The position numbers and the translations under genes are program-made. Positions 9,678-17,772 of a stretch of DNA of 64,000 bases are shown here, in pieces. The DNA comes from JAUZRW01 sp034437755 (lineage in GTDB: Bacteria > Chloroflexota > Anaerolineae > Aggregatilineales > Phototrophicaceae), in contig DAOTTV010000139.1 in assembly GCA_034437755.1 (NCBI GenBank), positions 1 to 64,000 of the forward strand. The letters are read 5' to 3'. The stretch's first letter is position 1. The number at the start of each line of letters is the position of its first letter. The notes under the pieces were generated by a model, which was given only the letters and a program-made list of their open reading frames with translations, did not search any database and was not told where the DNA came from.

Positions 9678-10901
9678 TCACAAGGGTTTCTTTAAATATT
9701 GAGCAATTTGTTGGTATTGGCGTAGGACATCAGCATCTCGCCCACGAGGGGCTTTCGTCAAAGCATAGCGATAGACACTATCCGCCTGCTCGTATGCCTG
9801 CACAGCGAACAAACTGTGTGCCAGTATCATATCAAGCCGATAATCACTCGGCGTATCCGTCGTTTGCAAATAATCCGACAGACGATGAATAACCCGCTGA
9901 TAGCGCCGCTGTTGATAATCGCCCCATGCACTCCGATAAATCAACGCCTCAGCAAAGGGATGATATGGATTGATCGCGAGTGCTTGTGTGTACGCGTGCT
10001 GGGCTTCCTCATACTCTGCATGCTCGAAGTGTACATCACCGATCATCTCGTAGGCGCGTGCTTGCTGAACGGCGATGCCCTGTACAGGGCTTGTCAGCGC
10101 GATGAAAGCGTTCAGATGGTTGATGACGAGTTCTGCCTGTGTGCTAACCGCCCGCGCGATTTCCGCCGTCGTAAAATGCACATCTGCTAGCACGCGCTGA
10201 TCGTTTAGCGCTTCGGCTAATTCTCGTGCGGTGCGCGCCGATGCCAGCGCCCGGTCAACATCTCTCGCCCTCAGCACGCGACTTTGCAGTAAGTATACAC
10301 CGATCAGCCATCGCCGCTCGATTTGTGTCGGTGCAGTCGCGATTGCCTGCTGTAAGTGCTGGTCGGCGTTTTCTGCATCATGCTGATCGTAATAAGCGAT
10401 GTATGCGAGGCGCTCATAACAATAGGCATGGAGAAACGGATAGACGCTCGGGCGCTTTAGGGCTTGGCAGAATAAGACCGTAGCGCGGGGGGCATCGTCC
10501 TGCATGAGAGCAACGCGCCCCTGCTGATAGTGTACCCATGCGATATTAGCATACCCGCGATAGGTGGCGAGCAGATGGGTATATTGGTGCTGGGCTTGCG
10601 CTAAATCTGCCCGTTGCCGAAACCCAATCGCACTGGTCTCGTAACGCAGGAGATAGGCATCGCCGCGCAGGGCAATGATGTCCGGTCGGCGCGTCGGCAC
10701 ATAGTGCTGACTGTGGTCGAGTGCGCGCAAAGCGTCATGTGGTCTGGATTGCAGTAGCCGAACACGAGCGCGATACAGCCACGCTTCTGCCAGTTCATCG
10801 CTCATCAGACCGCCGTTAATGAGCGTCTCTAAAATCGCATCTGCCTGCCGCAGATCGCGCGTCTCGACCAGCGTTCGCACACGTTCCAGCACTTGCATCA
10901 C
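9678..10901 (-). CDS. TPR-repeat protein in the plsX-trmFO operon
   Basis: This soluble protein of about 407 residues is almost wholly alpha-helical, with repeats of the TPR type such as AEAWLYRARVRLLQSRPHDA, YEEAQHAYTQALAINPYHP and YEQADSVYRYALTKAPRG. No signal peptide, membrane segment or catalytic domain is visible. It begins two bases after the plsX stop (GTG 10901, with ATG three bases further in), so it is translationally coupled to plsX, and it ends 65 bp before trmFO. TPR proteins usually act as docking platforms; the partner is unknown. Confidence 0.8.
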   Translation of the reverse strand: MMQVLERVRTLVETRDLRQADAILETLINGGLMSDELAEAWLYRARVRLLQSRPHDALRALDHSQHYVPTRRPDIIALRGDAYLLRYETSAIGFRQRADLAQAQHQYTHLLATYRGYANIAWVHYQQGRVALMQDDAPRATVLFCQALKRPSVYPFLHAYCYERLAYIAYYDQHDAENADQHLQQAIATAPTQIERRWLIGVYLLQSRVLRARDVDRALASARTARELAEALNDQRVLADVHFTTAEIARAVSTQAELVINHLNAFIALTSPVQGIAVQQARAYEMIGDVHFEHAEYEEAQHAYTQALAINPYHPFAEALIYRSAWGDYQQRRYQRVIHRLSDYLQTTDTPSDYRLDMILAHSLFAVQAYEQADSVYRYALTKAPRGRDADVLRQYQQIAQYLKKPL

Positions 10902-10903
10902 AT

Positions 10904-11908
10904 CTAAACTTTGACGCTCAACTGTGCAAGCCCGTCTGTGATGGCTTCGATCACCCGCGCTTCAATAGCGAGTCGCGCTTGATTGATCGCCCCTTTTACA
11001 CTGTGCGCGTCTGCGCTCCCGTGCCCGATGATCACAATCCCGTTGACACCCAGTAAGGGTGCGCCGCCGATATTGCGCGTGTCGATGCGGTCGCGAACGC
11101 GCGCGAACGCGCCCCGAGTCAGCAAACCGCCGATCGTGGATACTGGCTTAGCTTTGATTTCCTCGCGGATCACGTCTGTCAAATACGTGAGTGACGCTTC
11201 GTAGGTCTTAATGAAAATATTGCCGACGAAACCATCCATCACCAGCACATCAGTGCCGGTCTCCATCAGTTCTTTCGGTTCGATGTGTCCGCGATAGTTG
11301 ATCGGCAGTTGTTGCATGGCGACTTGCGCCGCTTTGACCAATTGATTGCCTTTGCCTTCTTCTTCTCCGTTCGAGAGCGTGTGAACGCGCGGTGCCTGCC
11401 GTTTGAAGACTTGCTCGGCATAAATACTGCCCATCATCGCGAATTGTTGCAACCATTCGACTTTTGAGTCGGCATTCGCCCCGACATCCAGCATGATGAC
11501 AATTTCATCATTGACCGGGTAGAGTACCGTCAGCGCCGGTCGCTTGACCCCCGGAATACGGCGTAGGGTGCTTAGGGTGGCGATGGCATGTGCCGCGCCC
11601 GTGTTGCCCATCGAAACGAAGCCGTCCGCTGTCCCATCTTTGACCATATTCAGCCCGATGTGCATCGAAGATTGCGGCTTCGACTTCATCACTGCGCTGG
11701 GTTTATCGTGCATGACAATCTCTTCCGGCGCGTGGATGATCTCTAACGCGAGTCCCGTTGTATCGTGTTGATCTAACTCACGCTGGATACGCGCTTGATC
11801 GCCAATCAAAAACAGCGTGTCGCCATATTCACGGGCGGCGAGTACCGCGCCGGCGACATCGGGTTGGGGGCGATTGTCGGTTCCCATCGCGTCGATTGCA
11901 ATTTTCAT
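10904..11908 (-). CDS. plsX: Phosphate acyltransferase PlsX
   Basis: PlsX makes acyl-phosphate from acyl-ACP at the start of phospholipid synthesis. The 334-residue protein begins MKIAIDAMGTDNRP, the family hallmark, and has the typical GNTGA motif and the C-terminal VNGIVIIGHGSAD segment. The ATG at 11908 is chosen because the family starts there and GAAGGA lies upstream; a TTG 45 bases earlier is in frame but not conserved. It is the first gene of a minus-strand operon and divergent from tRNA-Leu. The fatty-acid genes that often accompany plsX (fabD, fabH, acpP) are absent; a TPR gene follows instead. Confidence 0.95.
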   Translation of the reverse strand: MKIAIDAMGTDNRPQPDVAGAVLAAREYGDTLFLIGDQARIQRELDQHDTTGLALEIIHAPEEIVMHDKPSAVMKSKPQSSMHIGLNMVKDGTADGFVSMGNTGAAHAIATLSTLRRIPGVKRPALTVLYPVNDEIVIMLDVGANADSKVEWLQQFAMMGSIYAEQVFKRQAPRVHTLSNGEEEGKGNQLVKAAQVAMQQLPINYRGHIEPKELMETGTDVLVMDGFVGNIFIKTYEASLTYLTDVIREEIKAKPVSTIGGLLTRGAFARVRDRIDTRNIGGAPLLGVNGIVIIGHGSADAHSVKGAINQARLAIEARVIEAITDGLAQLSVKV

Positions 11909-11971
11909 AATTAGCTTGCATCCTTCTGTTTCATCAATCACAAATTGTCCCAAGTTTACCTTAAATTGCCA

Positions 11972-11999
11972 TTGACAAACACGTTGGCCTGGCTATAAT
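11972..11999 (+). promoter_or_regulatory. Consensus sigma70-type promoter of tRNA-Leu
   Basis: TTGACA at 11972-11977 and TATAAT at 11994-11999 are both perfect consensus hexamers, with a 16-bp spacer. Transcription should start about 12006, some 18 nt before the mature tRNA. Confidence 0.85.
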
Positions 12000-12023
12000 T
12001 TTCTGTACGATAAATTGCAAAAT

Positions 12024-12105
12024 GCTCTGATGGCGGAATTGGCAGACGCGCACGGTTGAGGGCCGTGTCCTTAACGGGGTGGAGGTTCGAGTCCTCTTCA
12101 GAGCA
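12024..12105 (+). tRNA. tRNA-Leu (anticodon GAG)
   Basis: The acceptor stem GCTCTGA (12024-12030) pairs with TCAGAGC (12098-12104), with discriminator A at 12105. The anticodon stem CACGG/CCGTG encloses the loop TTGAGGG, giving anticodon GAG at 12058-12060. A long class II variable arm and the T arm GAGG-TTCGAGT-CCTC follow. The bases after the discriminator are CTT, so CCA must be added enzymatically. Confidence 0.96.
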
Positions 12106-12115
12106 CTTCTAACAC

Positions 12116-12146
12116 ACAAAACGCTCGCGAATATGCGAGTGTTTTT
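12116..12146 (+). terminator. Intrinsic terminator of tRNA-Leu
   Basis: ACGCTCGC (12121-12128) pairs with GCGAGTGT (12135-12142) with one G-T pair and a 6-nt loop, followed by a run of five T. This is a classic rho-independent terminator 15 nt after the tRNA. Confidence 0.85.
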
Positions 12147-12171
12147 GATTCAGCCCCACTGAGGAAAGAAG

Positions 12172-12200
12172 TTGCGACCGCGCCCACTTAGATATAAACT
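12172..12200 (+). promoter_or_regulatory. Likely promoter of the single-TM protein gene
   Basis: TTGCGA at 12172-12177 and TAAACT at 12195-12200 are 17 bp apart and 50 bp before the ATG at 12250. The -10 region TAAACTACACA matches the one proposed before the response regulator at 2511. Confidence 0.4.
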
Positions 12201-12249
12201 ACACAATGTGGATATGCTACTTACCTAAACACCCGTGGAGACGACCCTT

Positions 12250-13281
12250 ATGGCATCTGCCGCCCAAACTTTAAACGAAGCGTTTGATTTAATTGAAAAT
12301 GGCGACTTGTCAGCGGCGCGGCAACTCTTGGATACCATCCGCGATGACGCACAAGATGATCCCGACTTTTGGTGGATTTATGCCCACGCAACCGAAGACG
12401 CAGATCAAGGGCGAGTGGCTCTGCGCCGTGTTCTCGAACTTGATTATGAGTATCCCGACGCGCGTGATCTCGCCCAGCGCATCGGTGTTGACGTGCCGAC
12501 ACCCGCGCCCGATGCACAGATGACGACTACGCGCCCAATTGATGCGCCGGCACCGGGAAATTTACCGGATCTACCGAAAGCAGACCTAGCGGCAGTGCCG
12601 GATACTGTCAACTCGGCGGATGAACCCGCCGATACATCGAGCGATAATCGCAACGCCTTGTTCATCGCAATTATTGTCATTTTGCTCCTGATTATCGGCG
12701 GTTATCTTGCCTTACAGGCGCTCGGCATCATCGGTGATGACCCCGACCCGACCCCGACCCCAGCCCCGACGGAGATTGTTGGGGTAGCGACTCCGGTGCC
12801 AATCATCCTGACGACCCCGCCTGAAATCGAAGCGACTGAAGCCGTGACCGACGAGGCAACCGAAGCCGTGACCGACGAACCAGCAGACCCAACAGATACG
12901 CCGACTGACCCGACGAGTACCGCTACAGCGGTCGATGCATCTGCACAAGCGGCGAGTGATGATGAACTCGCTACTGCGCTGGCAGAATTCGATGTGCCGG
13001 ATGCGGGTGTCACCAGTGATGAGACCCGCCTTGGCAACACGCTGATTATCACGGTCTGTACGACACCCGGCCCCGCCGCCTCATCGACCATCGGCGAGAT
13101 TGCGGATACGTTGACGGACTTTGAGTTAGACGAAACGTATGAGGCGATCGGTTTTGCGATCACTAACTGTGATGATGATGCGGTCTTCAACCTGCTGGGT
13201 ATCTCGCGCGATGTCTATGACTCGTTCGTAGCGGGCGGGATTACCCTGCAAGACTTACGTGCTAGTCTGCGCCCGATTTAA
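12250..13281 (+). CDS. Single-pass membrane protein with Pro/Thr-rich linker
   Basis: This 343-residue protein has a cytosolic N-terminal helical region (about 1-80, TPR-like, with AARQLLDTIRDDAQDD), a Pro-rich stretch, one transmembrane helix (about 136-158), an acidic Thr/Pro linker containing a short tandem repeat, and a C-terminal extracytoplasmic domain (about 230-343) that I do not recognise. The ATG at 12250 follows GGAG at a 9-nt distance; a GTG at 12235 is less likely. Its last 20 bases overlap, tail to tail, the end of the sensor-kinase gene on the other strand. Confidence 0.8.
   Translation: MASAAQTLNEAFDLIENGDLSAARQLLDTIRDDAQDDPDFWWIYAHATEDADQGRVALRRVLELDYEYPDARDLAQRIGVDVPTPAPDAQMTTTRPIDAPAPGNLPDLPKADLAAVPDTVNSADEPADTSSDNRNALFIAIIVILLLIIGGYLALQALGIIGDDPDPTPTPAPTEIVGVATPVPIILTTPPEIEATEAVTDEATEAVTDEPADPTDTPTDPTSTATAVDASAQAASDDELATALAEFDVPDAGVTSDETRLGNTLIITVCTTPGPAASSTIGEIADTLTDFELDETYEAIGFAITNCDDDAVFNLLGISRDVYDSFVAGGITLQDLRASLRPI
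12832..12879 (+). repeat. Two 24-bp tandem coding repeats
   Basis: Two near-identical 24-bp units (12832-12855 and 12856-12879) encode ATEAVTDE twice in the extracellular linker of the membrane protein. Copy number of such linker repeats is likely to vary between strains. Confidence 0.8.
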
Positions 13282-14905
13282 GCCCCTCGTTGATTGGCAA
13301 GGTGATGGTAAAAACTGTCCCCTTGCCAACTTCACTCTCGACTTCGATCGTGCCGTTGTGTGTCTCGATGATATGGTGACTGATGAACAGCCCCAGGCCG
13401 GTTCCGCTAGCTTTGGTAGTTACGAAGGAGTCGAAGATTTTGTCGATCAAATCTTCTCCAATACCGTGACCGGTGTCTGCAAAGCACAAGATGATCTGAT
13501 CATCGATCACTTCTGATGTGATTGATAATCGACCGCCATCATTCATCGCCGCTTGTGCGTTGATGATCAAGTTCAGGAAAACTTGCTCTAACTGATCGCG
13601 ACTGCCATGAATGATGATGTCCTCGTGAATATCAATCGCGACATCCAGACCGCTCTTACGGATATACGTGCGACTCAGACCGAGGACATCGTTGATCACT
13701 TCTGCAAGGTTGAATTCTTCGATATTAGGAATATCTTCGGCGCGCTTGCGGGTGAACTGCTGTAAGCGCTCGATTGTCCGGCTAATACGCCGCACGCTAT
13801 TCAGCGATTGTTCAATGTCTTCAGGGTGGATGGGATTGCCAGCTTCGACATCTTCCTGCATCAGTTCTAAATTCAGGCGAATCGGGAGCAAGGGATTATT
13901 GATCTCATGCGCGATCCCAGCCGCCAATTGACCAACAGATGCGAGCTTCTCCGAACGTATCAGCAGATTTTGTGCCGAGCGCAATTCCGCCGTGCGTTCA
14001 TCGACTAAATCTTGCAGACGCTCGGCATAGCGCAACTGCTCTTCGTAGAAGATCGCATTGCGTAACGCCAATGTAATCTGGCGACTCGCCCCCTCAAACA
14101 TTTGCTGGTGATATGATGCGAAGGGTTGATCGTGGAACACAGCTAGAATACCCAGTATCGCATCGCCATGCCTCAGCTTAATCGCCATGCCATAATCGGC
14201 TGAGGTGATGCCTGCGTCGGGGTCTTGCCACGTGACAAGCGCATCAGATGAGTCCATGTGATACATAAGTTGATCATCATCAATCTCGACATTGAAGGAC
14301 TCACCGTGCCGATTGCCACACGTGACATGCATAATCTCACCAAATTCATCGAATTGATAGACGATTGCTGAATGCGACGGCACGATGTCTAAGGCGAGAT
14401 AGATCACGTATTCGAGCAATTCATCGACTGAATATCGGTTGTTCAGCGTCTCGCTCATCTGCAACATCGCGCGCAAGTCCGCCGTGCGCTGTTGCAACTG
14501 CTTGCGTAGACGATAGGCCTCTAGCTTGTTCTGGGCACGCGCCATCAGTTCCCGCGGCTTGATCGGCTTCGGGATGTAATCATCCGCGCCTAACGCCAAG
14601 CCGCGCTCGATGTCTTCGGCTTCGTCTTTGGCTGTGATGAAAATTGTCGGAATATCGGTCGTGATCGTATGACTTCGCAGGGCTTTCATCACTTCAAAGC
14701 CATCCATGCCGGGCATCATCACATCCAGCAAAATCAAATCCGGTTGTAGGTCGATCGCTTTGTTGATCGCTCCTTCACCGTTGTTGGCGGTGTCTGCGCG
14801 ATAGCCGCGCATCTCAAACAGGCGTTTGATCATCTCAGCGGCGGGCGCGTGATCGTCTACGATTAGAACCAATGGCGTTACCATTGCTTCTTGCATCTCA
14901 TCCAT
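13262..14905 (-). CDS. REC-GAF-histidine kinase hybrid
   Basis: This soluble protein of 547 residues has an N-terminal receiver (about 10-125; phosphoacceptor Asp61, Lys113), a coiled-coil linker, a GAF-like domain (about 155-285), a second coiled coil, a phosphoacceptor helix with His333 in GIAHEINNPLLP, and an ATPase domain with NLIINAQAAMND, DTGHGIGEDL and GTGLGLFISHH. The receiver comes first, so the kinase is probably the output, controlled by phosphotransfer from another kinase. No membrane segment is present. The ATG at 14905 follows AAGGTG at eight bases; a GTG lies three codons upstream. It converges with, and overlaps, the gene ending at 13281. Confidence 0.9.
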   Translation of the reverse strand: MDEMQEAMVTPLVLIVDDHAPAAEMIKRLFEMRGYRADTANNGEGAINKAIDLQPDLILLDVMMPGMDGFEVMKALRSHTITTDIPTIFITAKDEAEDIERGLALGADDYIPKPIKPRELMARAQNKLEAYRLRKQLQQRTADLRAMLQMSETLNNRYSVDELLEYVIYLALDIVPSHSAIVYQFDEFGEIMHVTCGNRHGESFNVEIDDDQLMYHMDSSDALVTWQDPDAGITSADYGMAIKLRHGDAILGILAVFHDQPFASYHQQMFEGASRQITLALRNAIFYEEQLRYAERLQDLVDERTAELRSAQNLLIRSEKLASVGQLAAGIAHEINNPLLPIRLNLELMQEDVEAGNPIHPEDIEQSLNSVRRISRTIERLQQFTRKRAEDIPNIEEFNLAEVINDVLGLSRTYIRKSGLDVAIDIHEDIIIHGSRDQLEQVFLNLIINAQAAMNDGGRLSITSEVIDDQIILCFADTGHGIGEDLIDKIFDSFVTTKASGTGLGLFISHHIIETHNGTIEVESEVGKGTVFTITLPINEGLKSGAD

Positions 14906-15173
14906 AGGATTCACCTTAATTTTACGTCGTACGTGCTAGCGCAAGGGATTACGAACAAGTTGTCATCGGAATGCTTGTAAGGGTTTGCTATAGCGAACCC
15001 GTTACACAACGGTCGCACGATAGGTCGTCCTTACAATCCGTTAGAACGTGGGTCAAAGAAACGACTCCCTGACGAGTCTCTCGTAGACCCTAGCGCAATA
15101 AACTGCTGTTAACGTCTCTGGCTTAGTGTTACAATATATCTATTCTAGTACAAATTATCATAGTGAAGCATAA
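14906..15173. other. Structured intergenic region between divergent genes
   Basis: This 268-bp gap has no convincing reading frame. It holds three consecutive potential stem-loops: 14981-15000 (GGGTTTGC/GCGAACCC, 4-nt loop), 15008-15042 (AACGG/CCGTT), and 15050-15090 (outer GGGTC/GACCC enclosing ACGA/TCGT and GACTC/GAGTC). It could be a 5' leader of the S41 protease gene or a small RNA. Confidence 0.45.
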
Positions 15174-16394
15174 ATGAAATTATCGCAACCCAATCAAACT
15201 ACGTATATCCGGTCAATTATCACCGGGGCAATTGCGGGCATCGCCCTCGCGAGCATGTTTATGCTGGGCATCTTTGCCCGCGAGATTTTTGGCATCCCGC
15301 CACCGCTCGCGCTGGCGACAGATGATCCGACAGAGAGTGCCGGCTATCCTTTGATCGACGAAGTGCAGGATTTGCTCGATCAAGTCTATCTGCGCGACCA
15401 GCCGGGCTATACTGAGCGGCAATATGCCGCCATTCGTGGGTTACTCAGCTCACTGGATGATCCTAACACCTTCTTCATTGATCCGCCTGTTGCCCGTAGC
15501 GAAGCCCAAGCCCTTGCCGGCACGTATGGTGGTATCGGCGTGCAACTCCGGCGCAATGAAGCCGGTGCATTCGTGCTGTATCCTTTTCCAGAGTCACCCG
15601 CACGCGAGGCAGGGATCATCGACGGCGCTGAACTGATCGCGATTGACGGGATGCCGGTTGACCAGACGACACAGGTTGATGCGGTTGACCAACTAATGCG
15701 GGGTGAAGTTGATGCGGGTAACGGCATCCAGCTCACTGTGCGGCAGGCAGGGGAAGACTTCATGACATTCGTCGAATTCGCTGTCATCAATGTGCCTTCA
15801 GTTGTCGCGCGTGTGCTCGATCAAGATGAGCGTATCGCTTATGTACAAGTGCTTCGCTTCACTAGTCGCACGCCAGATGAATTAGAAGAAACCCTGCGCG
15901 ACCTAGATGTGCAATCGCTACAGGGCTTGGTGCTCGACCTGCGCGATAACAGCGGCGGTCTGCTGAACGAGTCGGTACAAGTGGCAAGCCAGTTCCTCGA
16001 TGGTGGCGTTGTGATCTACGAAGTCACGCAGGATGAGGAGACAGCGATCAATGCCGAGCGCGGCGGCGTTGCGACCGAAATCCCGCTAGTTGTTCTCGTC
16101 AATCGGGGGACTGCCAGCGCGTCAGAACTCGTCGCAGGCGCGATCCGCGATCGTGATCGGGGTATTCTGATCGGTCAGCAGACCTTCGGTAAGGGCACTG
16201 TCCAGCAAATCTTCACGCTGTCAGATGGATCGTCGGTACATATCACATCTGCCGAGTGGTTCACACCAGATCGCGTGCCACTCGCAGGGGTCGGGCTAGA
16301 ACCGACGATTGCCATGATCCCTCATGAGAACGGGCGCGATGTCGAACTCGGGGAAGCCGTGCGCTATCTCCAAGAGCAAATAGCAAGCCAATAA
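15174..16394 (+). CDS. S41-family C-terminal processing protease (CtpA-like)
   Basis: CtpA-type proteases cut exported proteins on the outer face of the membrane. The 406-residue protein has an N-terminal membrane anchor (about 14-40), a short helical region, a PDZ domain (about 115-205) with GGIGVQL, and the S41 catalytic core. The catalytic Ser is Ser317 in GTASASE and the Lys is Lys340 in FGKGTVQ, the usual Ser/Lys pair. The length fits the family. smpB follows 25 bp downstream on the same strand, so they may be co-transcribed. A weak GTGAAG precedes the ATG. Confidence 0.93.
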   Translation: MKLSQPNQTTYIRSIITGAIAGIALASMFMLGIFAREIFGIPPPLALATDDPTESAGYPLIDEVQDLLDQVYLRDQPGYTERQYAAIRGLLSSLDDPNTFFIDPPVARSEAQALAGTYGGIGVQLRRNEAGAFVLYPFPESPAREAGIIDGAELIAIDGMPVDQTTQVDAVDQLMRGEVDAGNGIQLTVRQAGEDFMTFVEFAVINVPSVVARVLDQDERIAYVQVLRFTSRTPDELEETLRDLDVQSLQGLVLDLRDNSGGLLNESVQVASQFLDGGVVIYEVTQDEETAINAERGGVATEIPLVVLVNRGTASASELVAGAIRDRDRGILIGQQTFGKGTVQQIFTLSDGSSVHITSAEWFTPDRVPLAGVGLEPTIAMIPHENGRDVELGEAVRYLQEQIASQ

Positions 16395-16419
16395 CGAAAG
16401 TAAACACACACAAAGACCT

Positions 16420-16911
16420 ATGGGAAAAAAGAAAAAGAAGAACAAGACACCAACCGACAATCAAAACCGAACGATCACGCTCAATCGCAAAGCACGCCAT
16501 GACTATCACATCCTCGACGATTATCACGCGGGGTTAGTCCTCGTGGGCTCTGAAATCAAGTCGATTCGTGCCGGGCGCGTCAACATCAGCGAGGGCTTTG
16601 TACAAGAGCGCAACGGTGAATTGTGGCTGATGGGCGTGCATATCGCACCGTATAAACAGGGTAAGACCTTCGGGCATGATGATCCTTTCCGTCCGCGCAA
16701 GCTACTGCTTCATCGCCGCGAGATCACCGAGATCACCGAGCGCATCCGCGACATCGGCTTTTCTTGCGTGCCACTTCGCCTTTACCTTGAGCGCGGTCTC
16801 GCTAAGATCGAAATCGCAGTCGCACGCGGCAAGAAGACCTACGACAAACGTCAGGATATTGCGAAGCGCGATGCCGAACGCAAGATGCGCCGCGCCCTGA
16901 AGAATTACTGA
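16420..16911 (+). CDS. smpB: SsrA-binding protein SmpB
   Basis: SmpB binds tmRNA and delivers it to stalled ribosomes for trans-translation. The 163-residue protein has the family core: NRKARHDYHI, GLVLVGSEIKSIR, ISEGFVQ, GVHIAPY and a basic C-terminal tail (GKKTYDKR...RKMRRALKNY). It carries a lysine-rich extension of about 15 residues at the N-terminus. The tmRNA gene itself (ssrA), which often sits nearby, is not seen in this window. Confidence 0.96.
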   Translation: MGKKKKKNKTPTDNQNRTITLNRKARHDYHILDDYHAGLVLVGSEIKSIRAGRVNISEGFVQERNGELWLMGVHIAPYKQGKTFGHDDPFRPRKLLLHRREITEITERIRDIGFSCVPLRLYLERGLAKIEIAVARGKKTYDKRQDIAKRDAERKMRRALKNY

Positions 16912-16971
16912 GAGCGCCGCGTAGCGATGCGAGCGATAATTGTATACAACCGATATATCACCAGATGAAGA

Positions 16972-17772
16972 ATGGCAGGATTGATGACCACAAAGTTCCC
17001 AACGTCCATCCGTGAAATCAATGATTTGCCATCGACAGATAAACAAGCCATCTATCACACGCTGATTCCAGAATGGGTCTATCAAGATTTTGAGATCGAC
17101 CCGCACTCAATCGGAGCGCGTGGACAAATACGGTATCTGTATCCGCAGGGCAGTCGTGCGATGGAAGTGTCCATCTATCAGAAGCCACAGGATCGTGATC
17201 CGTTGCTGTATTTGAACATGGCTGATACGTTCAATAATCAGTTGATTGTGTTGCTAGTGGTCGTCAATGACCCCAGTGCTGAGCGTTATAACGTCGATGT
17301 TGATGTCTATGGTAACCCGACCAACTACGGCACAGCGATGCGTAATATTCCAGCAGAGTTAGAGGCGATGCGCGCCGGGCTTGCGCCGGGACAAATTCGT
17401 ACAGGTTTGCGTGCCTTTCGTAAATCTGTACCGGTGTTCGAAGCCTTTGTCGAAAATATGGGACACGATATGTTTTTGATTGAACCGCTGGCGTATCACA
17501 ACGCGATTGTCTTTGAACGCTACGGCTTCAACTACATTCGGGGTCTCAAGGATATGAAATTGATCCATGCTGAATTCCAGCCCGGGGGCGAGTATCATCG
17601 TAAGCTCACGCCGGATAACCCGTTTCGGAAGCCCGAATTCGCGCAATCCATTCGCGGGCGCTCATGGGCGATCCACGATGGTATTCTTGGGCACCCATTC
17701 ACCGGATTTCAAATGTATAAACGAACAGGGAAACATGCCAATGTCAACACGTTCCCGCAGGCGCAGTGGTAA
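16972..17772 (+). CDS. Conserved-looking hypothetical protein, possibly with a GNAT-like C-terminal part
   Basis: I do not recognise this 266-residue soluble protein. No signal peptide or membrane helix is visible. The segment LAYHNAIVFERYGFNYIRG resembles the last conserved motif of GNAT acetyltransferases (Asn...Tyr-Glu-x-x-Gly-Phe), but an acetyl-CoA-binding loop is not evident, so this is only a hint. The start is the ATG at 16972 or 16984. Its 3' end overlaps the start of the downstream STAND-type NTPase gene by 38 bp in another frame, which suggests coupled translation and a shared process. Confidence 0.65.
   Translation: MAGLMTTKFPTSIREINDLPSTDKQAIYHTLIPEWVYQDFEIDPHSIGARGQIRYLYPQGSRAMEVSIYQKPQDRDPLLYLNMADTFNNQLIVLLVVVNDPSAERYNVDVDVYGNPTNYGTAMRNIPAELEAMRAGLAPGQIRTGLRAFRKSVPVFEAFVENMGHDMFLIEPLAYHNAIVFERYGFNYIRGLKDMKLIHAEFQPGGEYHRKLTPDNPFRKPEFAQSIRGRSWAIHDGILGHPFTGFQMYKRTGKHANVNTFPQAQW

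Noticed and set aside
15035..15047. 13-bp sequence AATCCGTTAGAAC shared with 39137-39149
   Set aside because: A match of this length is expected by chance many times in 64 kb and neither site shows further similarity.
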